Shown here in pieces: positions 1-12,456 of a DNA stretch of 64,000 nucleotides. The notes beneath the pieces are model-generated. The model did not search any database. It saw only the letters and a program-made list of their open reading frames with translations, and was not told the origin of the DNA. Both the position numbers and the translations under genes were made by a program. The stretch comes from Petrosia ficiformis (lineage: Eukaryota > Porifera > Demospongiae > Haplosclerida > Petrosiidae). Location of the stretch: assembly GCA_947044365.1 (NCBI GenBank), contig OX345639.1, positions 2,243,001 through 2,307,000 of the forward strand. Reading direction: 5' to 3'. Each line of letters starts with the position of its first letter. The stretch's first letter is position 1.

Positions 1-1
1 G

Positions 2-3000
2 GTTGCATTGAGGGGATGGGTACAAAGTTTGTATGGATTACAACAGATAATTGAATCCATGATGAAGGAGCATGAATTTCAAATGATAAAGTAAAGTATA
101 TGTTAATAATAGAGTATTGTTTTGAAAAACATTCTTCATTCTTCATTTAGAATGCAATGGCAGTGGGTATGTATTATAAGAATGTTTGTTGAACATGTTG
201 TTGTGAAGAATGAAGAAGCTTTGATTTTCTTTGCTCGGCGATTAGAAAAGGTTATTTAAAATTTGAGATTGCAACTAATATACATAGTTATAACATAATT
301 CTGCTTATAACAGTATTCATCAAAGGAGGAAGAACTGCAAGCTGCAGGTGTTTTGAGAGTGGTTGCAACAAGCTTAATTTATGTCAATCAAGATCTTCAA
401 AAAGGACAAATGTCAGTGAGATTTAAATCAGTGTTAGATTTCTTTACGTTAATATATTTAAAATATTTGTTATTCCACTTTTTGTCTGTAGACAAAATGT
501 CAAACAACAAGCTACTATTAAAGAAAGTTGTTGGCAGTTTTTTCTTGAAGTTCTTTCAGTATTTTGTTTTGGAGAAGATATATTCCTTATAGATCAGCAA
601 CTTGTGAAAAACATATTAGATGCTGTGTTTCCCTGTCCTGACAGCATGTCTGGTGATCCCATGTTGGACCAGTATATCCAGAAACATCCTCATAAATTAG
701 CAGGCCTGCAGTCATTTCTCACTAAAATGTTGTTACGAAATAAGTAAGTCCATGAATCATCTTTCTAAGTACAAGTGATATATTTGTGCTAGTCACAGGG
801 GAAACCAGGTTTTGTGAGTACCCGTGCATCCAATTTTTAATTTAAGTGTAGTGTGTTCTGTAACTTAAGATTGTAACTTAGCTACAAAAAAAGCCAAAGA
901 TTTTAAATCAAGTTTCTAAGTCTGCATGTTGTTCATTGAAGTACTTGTATGCTCCATTCTTGTCTTTTACTGTAGTAACCTACTTCTTAGATTTCTAAAC
1001 AGAACCCAATAGCTATTGATATTTGCTTACATTTCTATCACTAGATTTGTGCACATACAACCCCATCTTGTTGAAGTGGTAAAGAGAGTCAGTAATGTTG
1101 GTGATCAAAAAAGTCAATGGATTCAAAAGCAGGACTTGTGTATGATAATCATAAAGTATTTGCATGTAAGCATTTTACTGTCAGTTCATGTATGCTAATA
1201 ATTACTATGTACTACATACATCATTCAATAGATTTTTAGCATAATAATATGTTATATAGAGGAGTTTATTTAGGAATAACCCTCCTAACGGTGTTAACTT
1301 GGCGACGAAGTCCACAGAAAGACAGACACTCTCTTTTCAGGAAACAACATGACCGCAGCTGGACTCGAACCACAGACCCTTAGATCAGGAGGCTCAAGCT
1401 CCAACCACTAAGCCATGCTGCCTCCTTAAAAAAAGAGCGCCCATCAAACTGGGACTATTTGATGGGAATGACTATGTTGTCATGTTGTTTCCTGAAAAGA
1501 GAGTGTCTGTCTTTTTGTGGACTTCGTCGCCATAATAATATGTATTTAAGGAAAATCACACAGCTCCTTCTTTAATTGAAGTGTGCTTTCAACAATCCAG
1601 AAAAATAGTTTTAAAATATTTATTGTTGAAGTAAAAACTTTTGCCCTTTTTTGTTTAAGTAATCAAATTAAAACAAGATATAAGGAGAAACAGTATCCCT
1701 ATGATTGCCAGAAATCATTGCTAATGATTTTCTCATCTCTGAAACCCACAATATATTGTTTTCAATTCGTCTTCCTTTTAAACAGTTCTTAAGTTGGATG
1801 GATGGACGGATGGATGGATGTTTGTATATAATGCATTTCAACTATATACAACAGCTATTAATTGCATTTCCACAAGCTAATTTCATCCTGCTGGTCTGCT
1901 GTAGCTCATGTGTGCATTCATTTATGTGCCATACCCATTAATCAGTGTTTCCTCAAAGGGTGATACTATGGCACTCCCCCACCCTTTATCAACTATATAC
2001 AACAGCTATTAATTGCATTTCCACAAGCTAATTTCATCCTGCTGGTCTGCTGTAGCTCATGTGTGCATTCATTTACATTAATGTCCAACATTGCCATCAA
2101 AATCTCATGAATCTCATGAATCTCATGAATATCATTATGTGGTTCATTTAAGGTAGGGTTAGGGTTGCCTTGTGGTTAGGGTTCAATCAGTATCAAAGTG
2201 ATATTAGTCTTTGATGGCAATACTGGACATCACTCGAATAACAATGTTTATAACAATTGTTGACCAAACATCATATACCATTGATGCACTCCCCCACCCT
2301 TAATATTTATTCTGGGGAAAACATTGCATTAAGGCAACTTCCTTAATTATATGCCAATACATAAGTGACACAAGCAAGTATCAACAGAAACCAGTCATAG
2401 AGATGGCCCTGTAGGCCATACCAAAGAATGAGATGTGAATCTAGTTGTATTGACCTAGTATATGTGATGTACAAATGCTGATAGTGTTCCTTGTGTATTG
2501 TATTTTTTTTTTCAGAATCAAATAGAACTGCAATGCATTGAAATGGATGACTCAACCATGATGAATTACATAACAGATGTATTGCTAAGTGGTGGAACAA
2601 GTGGTCTGAATTGTTTAAGAGCTCAACCATTACAACCAGAGTGTTTATGGACTGTATCACAGATTATATTCTCTTCTGATTTTTTGGCTAAATTTATAAC
2701 TGTCAAATCAATTTTAAATTTTGAGGACACTGATACCAAATATTTTTTGGAGAGGTCTGAAACTCTAAAAGAAGATGAACTGAATGATGAACTAAGTTAT
2801 TCTGGTCCAATTTGGTATCTTTTACGAATATTCGTAAGAAAATATGGAGTAAGTAAACTACTTGAAGTAGTACAAGTAGATGCATTCAACTGGATTCTAC
2901 CATCTGATGAACTTCTTCATGTGAGCTATTGTGTGTGTCTCTTACTTTCATATTTTCTATTATATTTTCAATTTTTATTTAGAATTCATACCAGTTCATT

Positions 3001-6000
3001 GACCCTGGTGCTGTCTATAATCCAGAATACAAAGAACTTCATACAGCTGTGAGTATGGCATGTAATGATGACATCTCAGACCTGAAAATGAAGGTTGAAA
3101 TAATGAATGTCGAAGTAATTCTGCATAAATGATATTTTTTGACAATTTTAGAAGCTTCAATTGGTCCAAACAATTCCACTTGTACTGGCTATTTATCAAA
3201 GAATTTATCTCAGTTATGTTAGTGACCTCCCATCAAAGCAAATCAATACAAATGTTAGTATGTTTGTCAAAAACATTATTGTTATAATTATTTCATCAAC
3301 TTGCCTTTTTGTCAGACATTGGATGACCTTGTTCAGTTTATGAATGGATGTAAACTATTTACCAACCAACTAAAAGTAAGCTTTCTTGGTTTGGAGACAA
3401 ATTTTCACTGTTTTTATACAGGTGCTTGATATTGTCAAAAGGATAATTAAAAATAGATTTTGTGAACAGTTAGAAGAAATGAGGTTCAAATCTGAAGAAT
3501 CTCTTGATGATAATACCATTAGAACAGTGATAGTGCATTCAGTACTAGTAGCTTCAGTTCATCAGAGCGATAATTTAATTAAGTTGTTAACAGATCTGTT
3601 AAACAATCCAAATGTCCTAGTGGTATGTTTTATTATTAGTGAACTACATAATGGTGAGCTCATTTTATATTTTACCAGGGAACCTTCTTTCCAGCAATGA
3701 ATCTGTCAAAAGACAAATCAAACAACAAGATGAAATATCCTCGTTAGTTTCTCAATTTTACTTAATTAAACTTATTTGTTATCTATATTTTACTATTTAC
3801 AGAATGTAGTAAGGGTCACATGTATACTTCAATAATGGTATGAGTTTGGTTATGATATTCTTTATGAAATTGACTACTTTCTTACACTGCAGATTGACCA
3901 AATATGTACACAATGTGGTAATATTGTTCATCAAATGCAAGCACATACACCCACAGAAACGTTAGTCCATAAGTTATAAATTTCTATTTACTGTCCATAT
4001 TTCATATGTATGCAGTTGGAGTGCTAATTCATATGGATACATTCCTCAAGATGAATCTGACATAATTGGATTTCTCCCACCTACTTCATATGCTATTATC
4101 AGGTGTATCATTCATTCATGTTTATTGTGGGCATCTTGTAATGGAAAGGTAATAAAGCTGTAGAAATTGACTCCGTGTCAATCAACATTCATCAATGCAG
4201 GATTTGCACTGTCTGCTCAACAATATTGATTTGCCCCCAAAATATTTTTGGACTCAAATTAAGAACGATTTTAAATGTCTTATGAAAGCAACTGGACGTT
4301 CTCTTGATGAGGTTTCCATTATTATACATCTTGTACTAAGAGAAATCACAGAAACTGGATGCGGTATACAAATCCACAAAGGAGGTCAGCAAACTATTGA
4401 TTTACATATCATTACCTCAAGTATATATTTTTTTAGGAATGAGAAGCAGAGATCTCAAGAAATTAGTTACAATGGATGACCGACATGAATGGGAAAAGCA
4501 GTTTGAAGAAGCCTATATAAAACCAGTATTAAAAGTATAGAAACATTTACTATTAAAAATGTTTATGTGCCTGTGTTATTTATTTACATTTCATTATATA
4601 GGATATTGATGGAAGTATGAAAAATTTATTGCTCAAACTTACTCCAACAGGTTTATTTATCTATTATAGTATAATGTGTGTAATTCCTTTCTTTTTTAAT
4701 ATACACAGATCACAATCAACTGTTTAAAGTAGTTTATGATGTAACTCTAAATCCCGGAGAACATAATTTTCTTTGGCAATATCATCCAAGAGTTTGTAAG
4801 GATCATTTCTATTTCAACAATGTAGACTTAAACATGAAGCAGGAATATCCAGCTCTATTCATGCTACTCACTGAGGTAAACATCACTATAATTATTGTTA
4901 GTACGGAATCTATGTATGCACATTATACTAAACATGATAATTGTTTGCATCATACATGCCCAGTCAGTTTTACCTGGTGTTCCAGTATATTGATAGTTGC
5001 TGGTGATGTTAGCTTAGTTCTTACACTACAGATGATTATTACATGATTGTTACTAAACTATGCCTTTATTTGTATAATTAATAAGCAATAATCTATTGTA
5101 ATACAGTATACACTGCTTAGTCATTGCAGTTACCTTTTTGTTAGAGTAAAAGTCTGGAAGCTACCAAATTTATTCCTGATATTGTCAGTCTACAAAAGCT
5201 TATTCAAGAGATTGCACAAAATTATACAATGGAGAATAAGCAACACTTGGAAATGATGACATTTTCTGAATGCATTTCAAAGTTTACCACAGGTAGTTTA
5301 TTGTAATAGCTTTGTTTTAATTAATTTTTACATACAAACATAGCTGATCAACAAGCTGTAGTTATGAGAAGGTTTCAGAATTTATGTCAAGCATGGGATT
5401 TAGCTCGTAAAGAACTATTTCACTATGGTAAGACTTATTCATTATAAAACACTCAAAACATCAATTATAATTATATTCAGATTGTTTTGATGTGAAGAAA
5501 GAATTTATTGAAATGCAACTCACAGAGGACATACCAATGGTTTTTCTAATTCCAACAACACATGGTGAAGGAGTAATAACAACAGCATTGGTTGATTATC
5601 TTGTGAGTATACACAACTCCCTCATTCAGAAAGCCCGTGATTTTGTGAAAAAATCCCTTGACAGGTATGAAGTATAATAGTCTACCATTAATTTGTCATA
5701 TAATGCATGATCATTGACTTTCAGAGAATGGTTGATAAAAGTACGTGAAGTTCATGTGATGAATGTGGAACTGTCTCATCTAATTGACTATAAAAATGCA
5801 TTCTTCCCTTTACTGCTGAAACACAGTAGCTATGTATTTTCATCTGGTAATCCAATGATACAGTATGATTTGTTTGGATTGGAGAAAGACCTAGTTCACC
5901 AAACAGTACTTGGAAAGCCTATGATTTCTCATATTACTGAACTTCCTCAAGTTGTGTGGGAGCTAAAGAGTGTAAGCAATACATTAACTGTTACAAGAAT

Positions 6001-7014
6001 AAACAGGAAATTGCAGCAGGTTTGCTACTACATGGTTTATTAAACTTAATATGAATTTTGTTTATGCTTTTTCAGTGTGCTCTATCACAACAAGTCAAAG
6101 TTGAAATTCTGAACGAACTAAAAACAGTTGCTCAATTAACACAAACATATGAAGTTATTGAAGTAGTCATGAGATTTTTACAACACAAAGAGGAAAAGGA
6201 AAATCCAAGGAAGAAGATAAAGGAGTATGTTGAGAAGGATCTTCAAATGATTGGAAGACTGACCAGCCAAAAGGCAAGTCTGAATAATAAAGCTTACTTA
6301 GCATACTTAGTTAACAATAATAAATAATGCTTAGGTGTGTGAACACTGCTGTTTGCGACATGTGATATCTTTGTGGAAATTGCTGAGTATAGAAAAAGCA
6401 CGAATACATGTCAGAAACAAGGAGGTATATGTACATGTGATAGCTAAATTAAAAAATTTCCTATTTCATTGCTCACACAGGAACCATTTAATCATGTGCA
6501 AGTGTCCCAGGAAGAGCTGAAGGTATACATACATTAGGTAAACTTACTAGTGGTTGATATTGTGTTGTCACTAGGCTAACCAGATTCAAGTATTGGAAAA
6601 TGCTTTGAAGAAACTTCCCAGTCTGGATGATCTAATAGATTTGTTGTACGATTTCATAGAAACATATCTGCAACATCATGGAGCTGAAAATCCGTAAGTT
6701 TATTTCAAAACATGATTACCAAAAACATGTGTTTTGTGTGTTGGCAGCATGTTACACCAATGATAAGTAGATTGTTAGGAATTAGGAATACATGCTCTTA
6801 CATTATATCATTACCAAAAGTTCATTTTCAAACAATATTCCTTCTTATAATTAGGCTAAAAAATATTCTGCAGTCGTTCATCAAGGAGAGACACTTGGGT
6901 CCCATTCCACATATTGATGAAATCTTTCCTACTTCCATCAAGCTTTGCCAAGTGGTTCACATTTGGAAAACGATTGTCCTTTATCAGGATAGTTTAAAAA
7001 AACAAAACTATTAG
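2..7014 (+). CDS. RNF213: RNF213-like E3 ubiquitin ligase, C-terminal part (5' end outside window)
   Basis: Twenty-seven exons splice in phase into 1196 codons plus a stop at 7012-7014: 2-90, 151-250, 314-411, 492-743, 1045-1165, 2516-2920, 2983-3048, 3152-3253, 3316-3375, 3422-3622, 3679-3742, 3803-3837, 3893-3960, 4016-4148, 4201-4363, 4437-4534, 4602-4650, 4709-4875, 5145-5292, 5344-5427, 5481-5664, 5725-6019, 6076-6273, 6335-6424, 6481-6522, 6575-6693, 6855-7014. Recognition rests on the order GTFFPAM, then an RZ-type zinc finger (CSKGH...CTQC, 3803-3920), then a helical segment around SYAIIRCIIHSCLL, and the late motif TALVDYLVSIHN. RNF213 is a cytosolic AAA+/E3 giant active at lipid droplets and on intracellular microbes; its ATPase and RING parts would lie upstream. 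Intron 6274-6334 uses a GC donor. The large intron 1166-2515 holds several repeats. The first three exons are less certain than the rest. Confidence 0.8.
1300..1532. mobile_element. TIR element with a tRNA-like Pol III core
   Basis: The ends are about 53-base inverted repeats with one mismatch, starting TGGCGACGAAGTCCAC at the left and ending in its complement at 1532. The interior, read on the minus strand, is tRNA-like: an A box TGGCTTAGTGGTTGGAGC at 1398-1415 and a perfect B box GGTTCGAGTCC at 1361-1371. The acceptor and T stems pair only partly, so this looks tRNA-derived rather than a working tRNA. It sits in an RNF213-like intron. Confidence 0.75.
1794..1821. repeat. GGAT-type microsatellite
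   Basis: A short run of imperfect TGGA/GGAC units within an RNF213-like intron. Confidence 0.8.
1840..2075. repeat. 85-bp direct duplication
   Basis: The block at 1840-1924, beginning AACTATATACAACAGC, is repeated nearly identically at 1991-2075. The 66 bases between the copies include a CACTCCCCCACCCTT string that recurs near 2286. Confidence 0.85.
2081..2230. mobile_element. 150-bp MITE with TTAGGG-like interior
   Basis: The left end ATGTCCAACATTGCCATCAA is inverted at 2210-2230 as TTGATGGCAATACTGGACAT, with two mismatches. The interior has three ATCTCATGA units and a TAGGGTTAGGGTT tract resembling metazoan telomere repeats. It has no coding capacity. Confidence 0.75.
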
Positions 7015-8208
7015 TTGTTAGTTTAGATAGATACATATATGAAGCTGTTAGTAAAGCTGCAATGTAGTAGTTAGTTTTACTGTTTACTTATATTAGTTTG
7101 CTGTGTATAATTTATCCCAGATGTAGTGATTTAATGCTATTTGTAATTGATAATTTAATTTGCTGTAATAGTAGCTTATTATAAACTTAAGAGAACTTGA
7201 TTAGTGACTTTTATTTTGATCTCACTGTTTCTGATTTCTTATTATTAGGCCTATAAAGAAATCTTTGATTATTTAAAAAGATAATGAATGTACTTTTTCA
7301 CTATTTCAGTCAATTACTTAGCTATATAGCTGTAATTACATCCACTGACACAGAATTGATGATTTGCAATATCAGCTCATTTTAATTTAAAAGCATATAT
7401 TCTCTCTGAGGATATAACTAATACTGCTAGTTGGTATTCACAGAAACACTTTTATAGCCACATCCTTTCCTTGATGTAGAGTGGTACAGTAGTTTCAAAT
7501 GTTGAAGAGCACAATCATCAGGTACATGATCTAATCAATGTTTTATAGTGGCAATTCAAATATCACTCATGTATCAAATACATGTTAGTAAGGATAAATA
7601 ATTGAGGTTGAAATTGAAAGAATCCTGATGATTGAATAATAATACCATATAGTGGGTATTTTTCACGAGGAATTTGTTTTCGCTTAAATTCAAAGAATGC
7701 ATAAATACTGCTCCACAGAAATTTATTTACACGTTTTTCAATTGACTATGATTGCATGCGTGAATCATGCCACAAATGTTTGATCCATGAAATACATCGA
7801 TAATGAACAGTTTCTCTTATTGTGAATTTGTATGTCCTCAAAACATCCAGCTATACGGTATTTCATTCAGAACATTCATGAAGCCATATACATTTATGGT
7901 ATAACACACCTATATCAGATTCATAATCACCAGGCCTGGGGTGATTATAAATCAGATATAGTACGAGTAAGTGTGTTATAAAGAATATATTTCCGGAAAG
8001 GCAAAACTATAGTAGCTTCTCCTAACACTTCATCTTGAGTTTATACGTAGTATCACTGCATGTTTTACATCTGGATTATAAACTTGTGGGGTTACTCTGA
8101 AGTTTTGGGAATATATTATAGTATATATATTATAATTCTATAAAATTAAGCTAAAATTATGACACTTCAGTAATCTGTACCAATTCCAACATATATTAAC
8201 AATAAGAG
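7015..8208. other. Intergenic region between convergent genes
   Basis: This is the space between the 3' ends of the RNF213-like gene (+) and NUDT19 (-). Apart from the hairpin at 7901-7980 I see only AT-rich unique-looking DNA and no supported exon. Confidence 0.6.
7901..7980. repeat. Foldback hairpin with GC-rich centre
   Basis: TATAACACAC...TATATCAGATTCATAATCACC is mirrored by GGTGATTATAAATCAGATATA...GTGTGTTATA around the centre AGGCCTGG. The arms are imperfect and about 35 bases long. Confidence 0.7.
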
Positions 8209-11200
8209 CTACAATTTACTGTTAAGTTCGTTTCTCTGTATTTCATACTCTTGCAAGTGTTGACTGATTCTCTCGTTAATCACATTATCTTTTATAACCT
8301 GTTGATAATATGTATCCGTTTCACCAAAAACACTTCTACAAATTTTATTTGACAGTCTTTCTAGTTCATCGGCGGTGTGTGAGGGACACTCATATTCATA
8401 TAATACACTGTCTGGCACAACTTTCAGGATCACATCTTTCAATGATGGTGATTGGCAATGATGACGACCTGTTTTCTTTTGCTTGTATGGAGTAGTTTCT
8501 ATTGGGTATAGATCATCCTCATGTGAAAGAGACTAAAAGAAAAAAAGAGATATTTAACCTAACTCTCTGCTTGCAAATAAAATTAGTTGAATACATTTTT
8601 GCATGCAATATCTATGAACTTCTTTTCTCACTTACAATCCATATACATTCAGGGTTGTGGAACTAGTGACCCAAATGCCAGACATTTTGACATATTTCAC
8701 CACTCTTGTCTTGCTTTCGTGACCCAATATTTCGAAAGGGGACACATTCCTGCAAAAAAATTTTGTCCAAATGCTTAAATTCAATTGCTCACCATTCCAC
8801 CATTTTGTACAGGAAATCAATGAAATTTGGTATTCCAGGAAGAGCTATTACTATGCTTCTTAGATACCAAATTTGGCAGAACAAGAAGCAATCAAAGGTA
8901 AGGATTTGATCAAAAGTATTGTGTGGGAAAGTGTCCCTTTTTAACTTCAGTTTTAATTTACAGGACATTTACTTGGACAACGTCCTGCTTGACTGGCTGT
9001 TCCTGCTCCACCCACACAGGCGATTATTTATGGGTAGTTGTCAAAACCAAATTACAAATATGTTTCTTTATATAATGCAAAATATGAACAATATAAAATT
9101 CTGCAATGTGTATTGATCATGTGACTTGCAGTAATGAGATTAAGATTGTTATACTTTTCTCGAAAATCCCTAATTCACATAAAGTGAATGCAATATACAA
9201 TGCAGGAGTTTACATATTGTTCATATTTTGCGTATAAATTGTTAGATAACATATGCATTATGGACACAGTTACATAATAACTTACTAAGGTTTTGCTATC
9301 TTTGCACATGATTCTAACAGGAACTCTTCTATACACTTTTCCTTTCATTGCACGTTTGAGAGCATATGAATGTAGACAGGATAAAGAATCAAGTCTGTGA
9401 ATATATAGAATCTTACTAGTACCAGTAATTTCTAGTTAAAATATTAATTTGTCATTAATTGTACACAATACTAATAATTTTTCAAGCATTACATACATAC
9501 AATACGTAGACTGCAGTTTGTTCACATTCACAATGACCTCAAAATTAGGTTGTACTGACTTAAGTATTATAGTGTATACTATAGTTTAATGTCATAAGGT
9601 TAATAGATGATTATACTGTAACTCAATAAGGATTGACATTTGACATACACAAAAAAAAAAAGAATGGTAAGGATAATTATATGTAAATAGTGAAGGAAAA
9701 AAGATCGTTGGTCATTTCAAACTGAATTTACGGTGAACATGAATGACCTTTATAATCATTAACAATATTGTATTTATTCACAGAGCTATATCTAATTTAA
9801 AAAATCTCATCTCAAACAAGCTGAGGTCTAACTCATAAAACAGCAATATAACCCCTAGGTTAATATGAAAGCACTCTCAAAATGTGTTACAAGATAGAGT
9901 AGATAAGTTATCTATTATAATAAGAAGGTGTGGTTTCAGTAATTATAATAATTATTATGACTAACTGCAAAATGCAACAGATATCAATAAACTGTGGAGG
10001 AGACAGCATCAGCTTCTCTTCTACTTGTAATTGAACTGCTTTCTGAAGATTTAACCACTAGAGAAAATACATGTAGTAATGTTGATGTTCATAGTAACAG
10101 TATTCTACACAGACATGAGTGGTAATATACAATAAAGCTTAAACATTACAGTACATAAAGACCCTATAATGCTTAGAGAGAACCCTGCATAGCAGAATAA
10201 TAGTACATACTATATGGTTCAGGCTAAGCTGGTGTTAAACAGATACTTTCACTGTGCTGGTCTTAATTATAATGTATACGAAGGACTGTCCTCATACCCA
10301 GCTATTCTGACAAAGAACAGAATGTTTGGTATTGGTATCCCTTCAGGATTTTAACGCACCCTGGGATTTTGCACCCCCAATTATATTGTGTGCTTGAGTA
10401 TTATTACAAACATAATGTACACAATCGTGTACTTTCGTAAGTTTCATTGTTACTTCTAGGTGGGGGGTGGGGTACCATTTTAACCTCTACCACCTATACC
10501 CTGGGATTGATGCTAGGATTGAGGACATTACTCCATTGTTACAACTACAGATCTTTTTTTTTTATGTCATAGATATGTGGCATCGGATTGTTTAGCCAGA
10601 CATCTTGTAGGTGTTATCCATCTCAGTTGTGTACTTACATGTAAGTACACAACTGAGATGGATAACACCAATCATGTAAGTACACAACTGAGATGGATAA
10701 CACCAATGTGAAATCAATGAGATTATCACACTGACTAGAGAACTAATAGCTTATCCCATTATTCACATTATTTATGGTATAGACATTATAGTCTATACCT
10801 CAGCTTTGGCCACTTCTATTTCATCTGAAATTGCTAATGGTTTGTTATCCATACAACACATGTAAAATACAGTGTCATATCTACGAAAATAGTTTGAAGG
10901 AGTTAGCCAATTAGACCATTCAATTAGAGAAAAAACATCAGGTACACACTCCAGTTCTCTAAATAAAACAAATAAATTCAATTTCAACAAAAACAAGATG
11001 AACAAGGAATTGGATTAGCTACTTTATCATAAAGATATATGTATACCTGCACATAGCAATGAAGTTTTTGGCATCATTATGAACTAAAGTCCTCCAGTGC
11101 ATCAATTGGTCATGTGGTATTGGTTCAGTGGCTGGTGGGAAGCTGCCAGGTAACAGATCCATAATCTCAGGTAGTTGATCACTTCTACGTACTAATAAAA

Positions 11201-11562
11201 CTCCAGTTTCTTCAAAAGTTTCACGAATTGCACAAATTCTTAATGCTACTTCACCTGGAAGTTCTGCAAGGAAAAATATATATTAAGTTATTAACCTTGT
11301 AGTAAATAACTTGTTTACACCAGACTTTCATTGATATTATTAACCTAAACTATTTCCAACTGTCCTGTGAAACGATATGAGCAACGAATCTGTTAGCTAT
11401 TACAATGAATCACTACCTGCCCAGTCCCACTCAGGGGCTGCAAAACAAATTCTGACACTTATACATTTCTTAAATCAACTTGCAAATTAACAAATTGCTA
11501 TTCAAAATGAGACTACTTTATATTCATGACATCAAATATCATATTATATTACTTCAGAAGAG

Positions 11563-11610
<48 letters not shown>

Positions 11611-12456
11611 TGTGTGTGTATGCGTATGTCTGTGTGTGTGTTTTTGTTAAATGACCTGTTTTAAATGTTTCATATATTGGTAGTTTGCCCTTAGAAATCA
11701 GTGGTGAGAACAGTCTACTAGAGGACACATGATGAGTAAACAGGTTAATCCAACCACTAGAATAATCTGCTTCATCTACAACACCTCCAGGAAATACATG
11801 AATGTTTGCCTGGAATAAAATGCAAGGTCTAGTTTAACTACAATCATTTTACTAGTATAAAGTGATTTAGTTCATTGCAGTGTTCTGTCCATACTGGTCA
11901 GGACTATCCTAATACATATATATGATACTGAGATAGAATTAAGTATGTACTGGGTAAACAGCAAGTTAGAATTGGACCAGCTCTACTCAACAATAAAGAC
12001 ATTACATATTAGGTGGAGTCACTTTTACAATTGGTGATTTTGGGCAAAGGAGAATGAGACTTAAAGGCTGAGTGAATCACTGTTGTACATAATACATTTT
12101 TGTGTTAGTCAGGCACCAGGCATCACGACCTGAACTGTCTATGATCATAAAAGAATATTTGGGTCTCAAAACCTGAAGTGATAGTGATTTTATTAGAAAG
12201 GATTCACTGACACTTTTCAAATTGTGTACTACATATAACTTATAAGAAACTATAATTATTATTATAATACCATGAATCCTGTCTTATTACTTCTTTTGAC
12301 AAACAGGAATTCAGATTCATTAGGAGAATTCTCCTGTATACACAGTGGTATAGTTGTGTTAGCTGCTATTGTGTTAAGTACAGATTTGGATATATACTGT
12401 ATTGGTCCAGTCCCCAATACCAAACAGGCAGCATTTCTCCACATCACAGCAGCCAT
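8209..12456 (-). CDS. NUDT19: NUDT19-like Nudix hydrolase (peroxisomal CoA/acyl-CoA diphosphatase family)
   Basis: Seven exons from high to low coordinate: 12271-12456, 11656-11809, 11047-11263, 10799-10958, 9966-10057, 9286-9394, 8209-8532. They total 1242 nt, giving 413 aa plus stop with all phases consistent. The start ATG is followed by AAVMWRNAACLVLG. Family marks in order are FLFVKRSNKTGFM, HVFPGGVVDEADYSSGW, the second half of the Nudix box RETFEETGV (the long insertion between its halves is typical of NUDT19), WSNWLTPSNYFRRYDT and KLMLSPPQF. The protein ends in SKL, a canonical PTS1 signal, in agreement with the peroxisomal location of mammalian NUDT19, which cleaves CoA species to phosphopantetheine products and 3',5'-ADP. 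Length fits the family (about 375 aa in mammals). The introns contain dispersed repeats. Confidence 0.9.
8734..8942. mobile_element. Near-palindromic 0.2-kb TIR element, copy 1
   Basis: The ends AAAGGGGACACATTCCTGCA and TGTGGGAAAGTGTCCCTTTT are inverted repeats. The interior has CCACCATTTTGTACAGGAA. A second copy is at 53742-53961. This copy lies in the last intron of the NUDT19 gene. Confidence 0.7.
9516..9755. mobile_element. GTTCACATTCA-family dispersed element, copy 1
   Basis: It begins GTTCACATTCACAATGACCT and ends GTGAACATGAATGACCTTT. Shared interior landmarks are TAATGTCATAAGGTTAATA, CTGTAACTCAATAA and GGATAATTATATG. Related copies are at 52150-52378, 55916-56095, 60858-61125 and, inverted, 63736-63975. 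Confidence 0.75.
10610..10704. repeat. Perfect palindrome with a duplicated right arm
   Basis: The 29-base arm 10610-10638 is perfectly inverted at 10641-10669 with a two-base centre. The right arm is then repeated in direct orientation at 10674-10704. It lies in a NUDT19 intron. Confidence 0.9.
11568..11640. repeat. (GA)n-(GT)n microsatellite
   Basis: A run of about 25 GA dinucleotides passes into GT dinucleotides. It lies in NUDT19 intron 2. Confidence 0.95.

Noticed and set aside
1361..1430. Functional tRNA gene on the minus strand
   Set aside because: A and B boxes are good, but the acceptor and T stems do not pair fully and the sequence is embedded in long inverted repeats.
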